Below, in pieces: positions 8,871 through 16,101 of a stretch of 20,380 bases of DNA. How positions within the stretch are numbered: the stretch's first letter is position 1; the number at the start of each line of letters is the position of its first letter. Source of the DNA: Mollicutes bacterium (GTDB lineage: Bacteria; Bacillota_I; Bacilli_A; Izemoplasmatales; Izemoplasmataceae); NCBI GenBank assembly GCA_003559585.1, contig PWKX01000154.1, positions 1 through 20,380 on the forward strand, given 5' to 3'. Position numbers and translations under genes: made by a program. The notes under the pieces are model-generated. The model was not told the DNA's origin. It searched no databases and worked only from the letters and a program-made list of their open reading frames with translations.

Positions 8871-9084
8871 ATTTTTCAAAATCAATATCGATTTTTCCTT
8901 GCATAATTTCTTCTAATGCAATGCCCACCGGCTTAGAACATTTACTGTCAATCATCGAATCATCTTTTTCACGAATGATTTTAGCACGTTTGGCCGCAGC
9001 ATATGATAATTTGTATTTTGAATCAATGTTTTTAAGCAACTCATCAATAGATGGGTAGCGTAAACCTTCAGTGTTTTTACTCAT
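8869..9084 (-). CDS. rpoZ: DNA-directed RNA polymerase omega subunit
   Basis: This 71 aa protein is the small accessory subunit that helps assemble and stabilise RNA polymerase around beta-prime. The family core is clear: LRYPSIDELLKNIDSKYKLSYAAAKRAKII (residues 8-37) and KPVGIALEEIMQGKI near the C-terminus. The start is ATG 9084 (MSKNTEG) with GGAGG 9 nt upstream; a longer open frame exists upstream but is only the alternative frame of gmk. It overlaps the end of gmk by 8 nt, so the two form an operon, as in Bacillus. The gene ends inside its terminator hairpin. Confidence 0.94.
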   Translation of the reverse strand: MSKNTEGLRYPSIDELLKNIDSKYKLSYAAAKRAKIIREKDDSMIDSKCSKPVGIALEEIMQGKIDIDFEK

Positions 9085-9706
9085 GTTTGTTAACCTCCAT
9101 AATTTCATTGTATTTATAGATAGAACGTTCAGTCTTTGCATGTTCTGCACGAATGATGGCCAACACGCGGTCGGCGGCATTAGTCACTTCATCATTAACC
9201 ACAATGTAATCATATTTATGGGCTAAGGGGAACTCACGTTCTGCTTTATCCATGCGCTTTTGAATCGTATCAGAGGATTCTGTCCCTCGTCTTAATAAAC
9301 GTCTATATAAAGCTTCTTTGTTAGGTGGGGCAATGAAAATGAACACACCATCGGGTGCTTTTTCTCTAACTTGAAGGGCACCCTGGACTTCAATTTCAAG
9401 GACCACTTCTTTGCCAGCTTTTAAATGCGCTTCAATTTTATCTTTTGGTGTGCCATAATAATGACCCACAAACTCAGCCCACTCTAAAAACGCATCATCT
9501 TTAATTCTATTTTCGAACTCTTCTTTTGACACAAAATAATAATCATCCCCGTCAATTTCACCAGCACGAGGCGGTCTTGTGGTCATTGAAGTCGAATACA
9601 CCAAGTCATGACCTTCTAAATCAAACAACGCTTTTCTAACTGTGCCTTTCCCGACACCCGAGGGACCACTTAAGACAATCAATAATCCACGTTCATTTAG
9701 TTTCAA
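9077..9706 (-). CDS. gmk: Guanylate kinase
   Basis: Gmk phosphorylates GMP to GDP with ATP in the cytoplasm, essential for GTP and dGTP supply. The protein is 209 aa with the P-loop SGPSGVGKGT (residues 13-22). The GMP-binding stretch is STSMTTRPPRAGEIDGDDYYFV, and the LID region has RRLLRRGTESSDTIQKRM. I choose the TTG start at 9706 because GGAGGG (9714-9719) sits 7 nt upstream and the product begins MKLNERGLLIVLSGPSG, matching the usual Gmk N-terminus. The upstream ATG at 9721 lies before this Shine-Dalgarno and has none of its own. It is the first gene of gmk-rpoZ and diverges from rqcH. Confidence 0.95.
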   Translation of the reverse strand: MKLNERGLLIVLSGPSGVGKGTVRKALFDLEGHDLVYSTSMTTRPPRAGEIDGDDYYFVSKEEFENRIKDDAFLEWAEFVGHYYGTPKDKIEAHLKAGKEVVLEIEVQGALQVREKAPDGVFIFIAPPNKEALYRRLLRRGTESSDTIQKRMDKAEREFPLAHKYDYIVVNDEVTNAADRVLAIIRAEHAKTERSIYKYNEIMEVNKHE

Positions 9707-9713
9707 AAGACGT

Positions 9714-9719
9714 CCCTCC
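9714..9719 (-). promoter_or_regulatory. Ribosome binding site that fixes a TTG start for gmk
   Basis: GGAGGG on the minus strand lies 7 nt before TTG 9706. It is located inside the longer ATG-initiated reading frame (9721), which makes that ATG unlikely. Confidence 0.7.
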
Positions 9720-9742
9720 ATTCATGATTTGGTTTACTCAAT

Positions 9743-9772
9743 ATTTTAACACTTTTATATAGGAAATGTAAG
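9743..9772 (-). promoter_or_regulatory. Candidate promoter of gmk-rpoZ
   Basis: The best candidate is CTTACA (9767-9772), an 18 nt spacer and TAAAAT (9743-9748) on the minus strand. The -10 box has 5 of 6 consensus bases; the -35 box has 4 of 6. Confidence 0.5.
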
Positions 9773-9786
9773 CCTAAAGAATCACT

Positions 9787-9814
9787 TTTTCAAAAAACAC
9801 ATTCGTGGTACAAT
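9787..9814 (+). promoter_or_regulatory. Promoter of rqcH with extended -10
   Basis: TTTTCA (9787-9792), a 16 nt spacer and TACAAT (9809-9814) preceded by TGG give an extended -10. Transcription would start near 9821, leaving a leader of only about 10 nt that consists of the ribosome binding site. Confidence 0.65.
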
Positions 9815-9830
9815 AGAATTGGTGATTATA

Positions 9831-11489
9831 ATGAGTTTTGATGGCGTATTCATGCACCATATTATTGATGAGTTAAAACAGACATTAATCGAAGGGCGCA
9901 TCACAAAAATCTATCAGCTTTCTGATTTTTCTTTTTTGTTTACCATTAGAGGCAAACAAAAACACCAACTACTGATCAGTCCTTCTAAACAAAACACACG
10001 CATGCACTTAACTAAAGCGACGTATCAAAAACCGATGCAGCCGCCTCTTTTTTGTATGATTTTAAGAAAACACATCGAAGGCGCTCGTGTCGATGCCATC
10101 ACCCAACAAGGCAATGACCGCATCGCATTTTTTGAACTAAGTTCAAAAGATGAACTCGGGGATTTTGTCAAAAAAACTTTAATCTTTGAAGCGGTTGGTA
10201 AAGACGCCAATTTAGTTTTAACCGATCACAACAACATCATCATTGATTGTTTAAATCACACCCATCCCTTTGAAGATAAACGTACGATGATTCCTGGAGC
10301 GAGGTATGAACCGCTAACAGACACGCGCACCAACCCCTTTGACAACACAAAAGCTAAAGACATCTTTCAAACCCATGTTTTAGATAGCCCCACATCACTC
10401 ATGCACGCCTTTGAAGGCATTGGGCCTACCTTAGCAAAGATTTGGTTTAACAGACAAGAACGTTCTGATTTCCAAAGCTTAAACACCATCATCCATGATC
10501 AAACCTTTCAATATTCAAAAGATAAACATACCATCTTTGCCAACACCGCATTATCCCACATTGATGGAAAAACGGTGACTTTTGACAATGCCAATACCAT
10601 GCTTGATCAACTGTTTATAAACATGGAAGATAAAAATAAAACCGAACAACTTTACAAAACATTAGAAAAAAACATCAAACAACACATAAAAAAACATACC
10701 CATAAAATCGAAAAACTATCCCAATCGTTAGACAAAAATAAACACGCCAAAGACAACCGTATCAAAGGCGATCTCCTCTTAGCGAACCAACATCAAATCA
10801 AACGTGGCAGCCGCCATATAGAAGCCTTTGATTATGAACAAAACAAACCGGTTATGATTCCACTTGACCCAACTTTAACCGTTGTAGAAAACGCCAATCG
10901 TTACTTTAAAGCGTATAAAAAACAAAAAAAATCAATCCCCCATATCAAACAACAAATCATCCGCTCCAAAAATGAACGAACCTATTTTACGATGCTTGAA
11001 GACCAAATCAAACACGCTGATTTAAGTGATTTAGAAGAAATCAAACTCGAACTCCAACAATATGGTTATTTAAAACAGCGTCAAAAGCCCTCAAAGAAGT
11101 TATCAAAAAAGGCAAAGCACTTAACGTTCACTGATGAAGATGGCATCACCATCTTAGTTGGTAAAAACAACACCCAAAACGCTGAGATCACACATAAAAT
11201 CGCCGCATATAATCACGTATGGTTTCACGTACAAGGTTTTGCCGGTTCACATGTGGTGGCACAAACCACCCTGGATTCAATCAGCGAAACTACCATTAGA
11301 ACAGCCGCTCAGCTGGCCGCATATTATTCTAAAATGCGTCATTCCTCTAGTGTGCCTGTGGATTACACTGAAGTTAGACACATCAAAAAAATCCCAGGAC
11401 AAAAACCTTGTTTTGTGACCTTCACCCATCAAAAAACCATCTACATTGATCCAGATGAAACCTTTATCAAAACACTTAAACACCAGTAA
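9831..11489 (+). CDS. rqcH: RqcH, NFACT-family ribosome quality control protein
   Basis: RqcH (formerly YloA/FbpA) binds obstructed 50S-peptidyl-tRNA complexes and, with tRNA-Ala, adds C-terminal alanine tails that mark stalled peptides for degradation. The protein is 552 aa, close to Bacillus RqcH. The NFACT-N domain begins MSFDGVFMHHII and carries the conserved DR pair (Asp96-Arg97 in GNDR). A lysine-rich coiled-coil middle (about 270-400) contains the HhH-linked region, and NFACT-R starts near residue 438 with the signature VWFHVQGFAGSHVV (about 464-477). I start at ATG 9831, which matches the family N-terminus; GGTGAT is a modest Shine-Dalgarno. An in-frame TTG at 9819 is unlikely. It is the only plus-strand gene, divergent from gmk. 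The older fibronectin-binding annotation should not be used. Confidence 0.95.
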   Translation: MSFDGVFMHHIIDELKQTLIEGRITKIYQLSDFSFLFTIRGKQKHQLLISPSKQNTRMHLTKATYQKPMQPPLFCMILRKHIEGARVDAITQQGNDRIAFFELSSKDELGDFVKKTLIFEAVGKDANLVLTDHNNIIIDCLNHTHPFEDKRTMIPGARYEPLTDTRTNPFDNTKAKDIFQTHVLDSPTSLMHAFEGIGPTLAKIWFNRQERSDFQSLNTIIHDQTFQYSKDKHTIFANTALSHIDGKTVTFDNANTMLDQLFINMEDKNKTEQLYKTLEKNIKQHIKKHTHKIEKLSQSLDKNKHAKDNRIKGDLLLANQHQIKRGSRHIEAFDYEQNKPVMIPLDPTLTVVENANRYFKAYKKQKKSIPHIKQQIIRSKNERTYFTMLEDQIKHADLSDLEEIKLELQQYGYLKQRQKPSKKLSKKAKHLTFTDEDGITILVGKNNTQNAEITHKIAAYNHVWFHVQGFAGSHVVAQTTLDSISETTIRTAAQLAAYYSKMRHSSSVPVDYTEVRHIKKIPGQKPCFVTFTHQKTIYIDPDETFIKTLKHQ

Positions 11490-11504
11490 AATGGTGTTTT
11501 TTTT
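11479..11504 (+). terminator. Terminator of rqcH, enclosing its stop codon
   Basis: A 7 bp stem AACACCA (11479-11485) / TGGTGTT (11492-11498) is followed by a run of T. The rqcH TAA (11487-11489) is in the loop. Confidence 0.85.
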
Positions 11505-11538
11505 ATGAAAAACGCACCCTTTAAAAAGGGTACGTTTA
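11505..11538 (-). terminator. Terminator of thrS
   Basis: The minus strand reads AAACGUACCCUUU, short loop, AAAGGGUGCG, then five U. It abuts the rqcH terminator and the two separate convergent transcription units. Confidence 0.85.
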
Positions 11539-11540
11539 CT

Positions 11541-13460
11541 TTAAGCTTTATCTTTTATTTCTTGTTTGATCATATCGATAAAATCAGCTTTAGATACCGT
11601 CACTTGTTCTTGGTGTCCATATTTACGGTACGTAACTGTGTTGCTTTGAACTTCTTCATCGCCAACAACAAGTTGGTAAGGAATTTTAGAGCGCTGTGCC
11701 TCACGTATTTTATAGCCTAATTTTTCATTTCTATTATCCAGTTCACTTCTAAACTCTAAATCCATTAAAGTTTCATGAAGTTCCTCAGCATACGCTTGAT
11801 GGGCGTCTAAACTAACAGGTATGACTTTCATTTGAACAGGTGCTAACCAGGTTGGAAACGCGCCTTTGTATTGTTCTAATAAAATACTCATCAACCGTTC
11901 CCAAGTCGAGATTAAGCCTCTGTGAATCACCACTGGGCGGTGTTTTTCACCATCTTGACCAATGTAGGTTAAATCAAAGCGTTCCGGCAATAGGAAGTCA
12001 AGTTGAACGGTGCTCATTGTGATGACATGATCCATCGCTGTGCGTACTTGAATGTCTACTTTTGGTCCATAAAAGGCCGCTTCTCCTTTGGCTGAAACGT
12101 ATTCAATGCCTTCTTCATCTAACAATTGTTTTAACGTGGCTTCCGCTTCATCCCACAGTTGATCATCGTCATGGAATTTACCCTTAGCATCATCACGAAG
12201 CGCAAGTTCAACATAATCAATTTCTAAGCCTAAATCACTGATGGCTTGATTGATTAGGTTATATGCATTTAATACTTCTTCTTTAATCTGGTCTTTTCTA
12301 GCAAAAATATGAGAATCGGTTAACGTCATCGCCCGTACCCGTTCTAAGCCTGATAATCCACCAGAAGCCTCAAAGCGGTGTTGGGTAACGATTTCTGCAT
12401 AGCGTAGTGGTAAATCGCGGTAACTTCTTAACTCGCTGTTATAAACAATCATATGGTGTGGACAGCTCATTGGTCTTAACACAAAAGTTTCTTCTTTGCT
12501 CTTCATCAATGGGAACATATCATCTTGATAATGTTCGAAGTGACCACTGGTTTCATACAATGATTTGGTGCCTAACACCGGGGTTGAAACATGTTTATAA
12601 CCGTGTCTACGTTCTAATTTATACACATAGTCTTCTAGCGTTCTTCTGACGGTATAACCATTTGGCAACCAAATCGGTAAGCCTTGCCCAGCTTTTTGAT
12701 CAAGCATAAAAATCTTTAACTCTTTGCCGAGTTTGCGGTGATCGCGTTCTTTTCTTTCTTCTAACACCGCTAAATGGGCTTCTAAATCTTCTTTGGTAAA
12801 CCAGCTGGTTCCATATATTCTTTGCAGCATCTCACGATCAGAATCACCGCGCCAATAAGCACCAGCCACACTTAAGAGTTTAAAGTGTTTAATGTGGCGG
12901 GTGTTGCCAAGATGACCCCCTCGACATAAATCGGTGAACTCACCTTGTGAATAAATACTAATGGTCTCACCGTCTTCTAAATCGTTGATCAACTCTTGTT
13001 TATACGGATCATCCTTAAACCGTTTTAAGGCCGCTTCTTTACTGATTTCTTCACGGGTCATCGATGCTTGTTCTTTGACAATTCGTTTCATCATGTTTTC
13101 GATTTTACCTAAATCTTCGTTTTTAATCGTGTGTTTGGTGGCGATATCATAGTAAAAACCATCTTTAATCGCTGGGCCAACCCCAAACTGTGCATCGGGG
13201 TATAAACGCTTCACCGCTTGTGCCATTAAATGCGCAGTTGAGTGATTTAAAACCTCGAAAGCTTTTTCGTTATCTTTGGTGATTAAATCGATGGTGGCAT
13301 CGCTATAAATCGGTCGATTTAAATCATATAGATCATCATCAACAAACGCCGCTACTGTTTTTTTCTTTAACCCTGGTGCAATGGCACCTGCAACGTCCTC
13401 AGGGGTAACTCCTGGTTCAAATTGTTTGACGTTGCCATCTTTAAACGTAATGTCTATCAT
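11541..13460 (-). CDS. thrS: Threonyl-tRNA synthetase
   Basis: ThrS charges tRNA-Thr and edits mischarged Ser-tRNA-Thr. It is full length at 639 aa. Domains in order are TGS (1-62), the editing domain with HSTAH (His73, His77) and CRGGH (Cys179, His183), and the class II core with catalytic zinc ligands Cys333 (MSCPHH), His384 (TDSHIF) and His513 (VIHRG). The anticodon-binding domain follows from about residue 540. All editing and catalytic ligands I can identify are intact. The ATG has AGGAGG 8 nt upstream and overlaps the stop of the MazG-like gene as ATGA, so the two are translated in tandem from the T-box-controlled transcript. Confidence 0.98.
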   Translation of the reverse strand: MIDITFKDGNVKQFEPGVTPEDVAGAIAPGLKKKTVAAFVDDDLYDLNRPIYSDATIDLITKDNEKAFEVLNHSTAHLMAQAVKRLYPDAQFGVGPAIKDGFYYDIATKHTIKNEDLGKIENMMKRIVKEQASMTREEISKEAALKRFKDDPYKQELINDLEDGETISIYSQGEFTDLCRGGHLGNTRHIKHFKLLSVAGAYWRGDSDREMLQRIYGTSWFTKEDLEAHLAVLEERKERDHRKLGKELKIFMLDQKAGQGLPIWLPNGYTVRRTLEDYVYKLERRHGYKHVSTPVLGTKSLYETSGHFEHYQDDMFPLMKSKEETFVLRPMSCPHHMIVYNSELRSYRDLPLRYAEIVTQHRFEASGGLSGLERVRAMTLTDSHIFARKDQIKEEVLNAYNLINQAISDLGLEIDYVELALRDDAKGKFHDDDQLWDEAEATLKQLLDEEGIEYVSAKGEAAFYGPKVDIQVRTAMDHVITMSTVQLDFLLPERFDLTYIGQDGEKHRPVVIHRGLISTWERLMSILLEQYKGAFPTWLAPVQMKVIPVSLDAHQAYAEELHETLMDLEFRSELDNRNEKLGYKIREAQRSKIPYQLVVGDEEVQSNTVTYRKYGHQEQVTVSKADFIDMIKQEIKDKA

Positions 13461-13768
13461 GAACGTTTCCTCCTATCATCATACCGTTTTTCATTTATTT
13501 TATCTTTTTCAATGATCGCTTCTTCTAAGTCGATGTCATAAATATTAGCAATATGCGTAACATAGTGAAGCACATCATAAAGCTCATATTTAATCTCTGC
13601 TTTGCGTTCATCGGTGAGTCCTTTTTGATGGGCTTTGCGCATCTCTTCTGATAATTCTCCCACCTCTTCAAACAATTTCAAAACAACCTCATATTCCTTA
13701 TCCGGTTGAAAATCGATTTGTTTGATGTGCGCTTGTAAGGCCTTGATGGTCATATTTTTCTTTAACAT
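13457..13768 (-). CDS. MazG-like nucleotide pyrophosphohydrolase family protein
   Basis: This 103 aa, mostly helical protein has the metal-binding pattern of the all-alpha MazG/dUTPase superfamily: EExxE (Glu34, Glu35, Glu38 in LFEEVGELSEE) and ExxD (Glu62, Asp65 in KYELYDVLHY). Relatives hydrolyse (d)NTPs to monophosphates and pyrophosphate, often as housecleaning enzymes, working as dimers or tetramers of short chains like this one. The substrate cannot be told. I start at ATG 13768 (MLKKNMTIKAL), with AAGGA 9 nt upstream; the longer frame upstream runs through the T-box leader and is not coding. It overlaps thrS by 4 nt and sits directly behind the threonine T-box terminator, so it should be induced with thrS. 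Confidence 0.85.
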   Translation of the reverse strand: MLKKNMTIKALQAHIKQIDFQPDKEYEVVLKLFEEVGELSEEMRKAHQKGLTDERKAEIKYELYDVLHYVTHIANIYDIDLEEAIIEKDKINEKRYDDRRKRS

Positions 13769-13789
13769 CGTTTCACATCCTTCTATGAT

Positions 13790-13823
13790 AAAAAAAGTCC
13801 CTAACAAATACATTGTTAAGGAC
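13790..13823 (-). terminator. Conditional terminator of the thrS T-box
   Basis: The minus-strand RNA pairs GUCCUUAACAA with UUGUUAGGGAC-type bases (11 bp with a U-G pair), followed by seven U, then the Shine-Dalgarno of the MazG-like gene. Confidence 0.88.
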
Positions 13824-13998
13824 GAATAAAAACTCCGCGGTACCACCTTAGTTCCGAAGCACTTGAGCCTTTTAACGCAAGGTTGCGGGCAGCCTTTCGG
13901 TGCCAACTCCAAGGAAGTACATGTTTTGATGATTCGCAGCTTACACCGTCCTGCGTCGCTATAAAGGTTAAAACATGCGTGCCCTTTTCATGGTTGTT
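13790..13998 (-). ncRNA. T-box riboswitch leader (tRNA-Thr responsive) of mazG-like-thrS
   Basis: The leader has the T-box sequence AAGGTGGTACCGCGG (minus strand, 13835-13849), identical over 15 nt to the pheS one. An 11 bp terminator (13790-13823) with seven U competes with it. Stem I contains a clear CATGTTTT/AAAACATG helix and a lower AAGG/CCTT helix. The loop between them reads TACTT on the 3' strand, putting an ACU Thr codon at 13916-13918 in the same register as UUC in the pheS leader. The residue after the codon is U and not the usual A, so the specifier position is less certain. UGGU would pair with an ACCA tRNA end. Uncharged tRNA-Thr should turn on both downstream genes. Confidence 0.9.
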
Positions 13999-14004
13999 AT
14001 GTGT

Positions 14005-14033
14005 AGTTTACAATCTAATCGTTCGTTTGTCAA
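14005..14033 (-). promoter_or_regulatory. Promoter of the thrS T-box unit
   Basis: A perfect TTGACA (14028-14033), a 17 nt spacer and TAAACT (14005-14010) on the minus strand. The -35 box begins on the base after the dnaI stop codon. No terminator separates dnaI from this leader, so dnaI transcripts probably also run into the T-box. Confidence 0.82.
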
Positions 14034-14915
14034 TCATTTCATATTGATAGATTCAGTGAGTGCTTTTATCCGTTCAATGATTCGGTAACCTTTGATTTGT
14101 TCACCTTGTTGTTTGGTAGAGACCAGATTACCAATTAATTCAGCTAATGGCATGTTAGAGGTGATGAACGTTGGTTTTTGATCTAGTAAACGGTACTGTA
14201 AGATTGGACCCAACACTTCATCTCTAATCCATTCAGAAAAAGCTTCCCCACCCATATCATCTAAACAAAGAATATCGGTGCTTTTTAACGCTTCAATGCG
14301 TTGTTCTAAGTTTCCTTCACCAATCGAACTTTTAATCTCTCTGACTAAATCAGGGTAATATGCAATCATCACTGAATACCCAAGTTCGCTAAACCGATTA
14401 GCAATTGCGGCTAATGCATAGGTTTTTCCAATTTGATAACGCCCGTGAATGTAGAGACCTTTGATGGTTTCGCCTTTAGCATATTGGTTGCTTAAACCCA
14501 TGATTTTTTGATATATGTGTTTTCTTTCTTCGGTGTGCATATGAAAATCATTGAGTGATGCATCTAAAATCATTTTGGGTAAGAAAAGTGAATCAATCCG
14601 GTTTTTAGACCGATTGCGTTGTTGGTAGGCAACCAAAAACGGACACGGTTTATACTCTAATGTGATACGACCACGTCGATATTTTAAAACCGGCTGCATG
14701 CCTCTTGTTTCTTGTTTGCACATGTCTAGGCCTTTACATGGTTCACAAAGAACGATTTCTTTTTTATAAATCAACAACTCACTTAATGAAGCCTCAATTG
14801 TTGCATTATCAATATCATGCGCGATAAAAAACGCTTCTAACTCTGGATCAGAGGCAAGTTCTTCTGTGATTTCATCAATCAGTTTTGGGTTTTCTTTGAA
14901 TTGATAGGGTTTCAT
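14034..14915 (-). CDS. dnaI: Primosomal protein DnaI, helicase loader
   Basis: DnaI is the AAA+ loader that places the replicative helicase on DNA together with DnaB and DnaD. The protein is 293 aa. The N-terminal helicase-binding domain carries a Cys cluster (Cys57, Cys60, Cys66, Cys91) that fits the known zinc site. The ATPase domain has Walker A GRYQIGKT (158-165), Walker B ILCLDDMGG (Asp219, Asp220), a sensor FITSN (250-254) and an arginine in GYRIIERI (Arg278) as candidate finger. AGGAGG lies 7 nt before the ATG. The ATG overlaps the stop of dnaB by 4 nt, the same pair order as in Bacillus. Confidence 0.95.
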   Translation of the reverse strand: MKPYQFKENPKLIDEITEELASDPELEAFFIAHDIDNATIEASLSELLIYKKEIVLCEPCKGLDMCKQETRGMQPVLKYRRGRITLEYKPCPFLVAYQQRNRSKNRIDSLFLPKMILDASLNDFHMHTEERKHIYQKIMGLSNQYAKGETIKGLYIHGRYQIGKTYALAAIANRFSELGYSVMIAYYPDLVREIKSSIGEGNLEQRIEALKSTDILCLDDMGGEAFSEWIRDEVLGPILQYRLLDQKPTFITSNMPLAELIGNLVSTKQQGEQIKGYRIIERIKALTESINMK

Positions 14916-16099
14916 GATTTATCCTCCTGATCCTTTAAATAATCATCAAACCAATCCACATTGGTATCAATGGGTTTTTCTTTCCCTTTACGGTAAGTAT
15001 TCGATGATTGTTTGTTGTGTTGTTTTAAACGACGTTTTTTAATGATTTCAATCGCATCTTCAGCGGTTTTAACACCATTTCTCTTCCAAGTAGCAATCAC
15101 TTTATCAAAATAGTTGTAACTTGGAAAGTCATTATCAAGTTCTTTTAGCACATAAGCAATCAAGACATTGATCACTTCATGGGTTAAACCACTGTCTTTA
15201 ATCAAGCGTTCAATTGTTCTTAACTCAACCACGGCCGCTTTAGAACCAGTGGCTTCTTCTAGCAAGGTTTTAGGGTGTACACGTTTAAAATAATTTAAAT
15301 TATAAGGGTCTTGTTTTTTTTCAATACTCGCGGTTCTAACGCGTTGATAATGTTGTTGGGCATGGTGGATCAACGTCTCAAACTCAAGCGACTTATTTTG
15401 TGCAAACACTTGTTTTAACATCATTTGCAAATCAGATTCATTTAAGTGATAAATGTAGGCAATCTCTTGTAGCCGTTCTTTAGCTTTTTTGGTTTTCATC
15501 TTCGGATCAAGAAAACTATCCGGTAAAGATGACAACACCAAATCAACATCAATGCATGCATTAAAATCAGCCTTTTTACTTTCATCTTCACTAAACTCAG
15601 CCTTACTATCAATGCGTTCATAAATCGGTTCAAACACATCATCAAACGTAGCAGAGATGCGGGTGTCTGCTTTGGTTTTACGTCTAGTGACTTTAAAATG
15701 TGTCACCAAATCATTAAACCGTGCTTCACCAATGGTTTTTTTTAAATAAACACCAAAGGGCGCATCTTTAATAAACGCTTCAGCCGATAGAGGCAAATAC
15801 AGTTCAATTAAAAACCCTTGTTTGGTTTCATAGGTTTCAATCAATCCAACCGCTTCTAAATGTTGGCGTGTGTGAAGGAACTGTTCAGGCGTTAACCCCA
15901 TCATATCAAAAAAGAACGCATGTGGAAACTTGGGACTCTTTAATTGAGAACGATCCACAAGCGCATGTAATGCGGTATAAAGCCCCATCGCTGCCGGTCC
16001 AATCATTGGTTGATAAAGCAGTGCCAACACTTGAAGATGGGTATGAGAGATTGGGGCTTTGGTTGAAATGATTAATTCAGTGTTTGGATGAATTTTCAC
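14912..16099 (-). CDS. dnaB: Replication initiation protein DnaB (DnaB/DnaD family, not the helicase)
   Basis: This is the Firmicutes primosomal DnaB, which acts at the membrane-associated origin and helps load the helicase through DnaI. The 395 aa protein is shorter than the Bacillus one (about 470). The N-terminal winged-helix domain (about 1-150) includes LQVLALLYQPMIGPAAMGLY. A variable linker follows, then a C-terminal DnaD-like domain (about 275-355) with YFDKVIATWKRNGVKTAEDA, in which Tyr330, Val334 and Trp338 fit the YxxxIxxxW motif. The tail is basic. The start is GTG 16099, two bases after the coaE stop, with AAGGGG about 8 nt upstream; no other early start is available. Identity is supported by the dnaI overlap. 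Confidence 0.92.
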   Translation of the reverse strand: MKIHPNTELIISTKAPISHTHLQVLALLYQPMIGPAAMGLYTALHALVDRSQLKSPKFPHAFFFDMMGLTPEQFLHTRQHLEAVGLIETYETKQGFLIELYLPLSAEAFIKDAPFGVYLKKTIGEARFNDLVTHFKVTRRKTKADTRISATFDDVFEPIYERIDSKAEFSEDESKKADFNACIDVDLVLSSLPDSFLDPKMKTKKAKERLQEIAYIYHLNESDLQMMLKQVFAQNKSLEFETLIHHAQQHYQRVRTASIEKKQDPYNLNYFKRVHPKTLLEEATGSKAAVVELRTIERLIKDSGLTHEVINVLIAYVLKELDNDFPSYNYFDKVIATWKRNGVKTAEDAIEIIKKRRLKQHNKQSSNTYRKGKEKPIDTNVDWFDDYLKDQEDKS

Positions 16100-16101
16100 A
16101 G

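Noticed and set aside
9085..9180. Longer rpoZ start inside gmk
   Set aside because: The extra residues come from the alternative frame of gmk and do not resemble omega; ATG 9084 has GGAGG at good spacing.
8869..9706. gmk-rpoZ overlap as a possible frameshift or fusion
   Set aside because: Both genes have complete family domains and their own ribosome binding sites; the 8 nt overlap is ordinary coupling.
9831..11489. Fibronectin-binding adhesin
   Set aside because: The older FbpA name comes from early annotation; the NFACT-N, coiled-coil and NFACT-R layout and lack of a signal peptide fit cytoplasmic RqcH.
13769..13912. N-terminal extension of the MazG-like protein into the leader
   Set aside because: The extension translates T-box RNA, including the antiterminator and the terminator, and is Cys-rich and unlike the family. 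ATG 13768 has a proper Shine-Dalgarno.
14912..16099. Replicative helicase DnaB
   Set aside because: No Walker motifs or RecA-like fold; it is the Firmicutes primosomal DnaB with a DnaD-like C-terminal domain next to dnaI.
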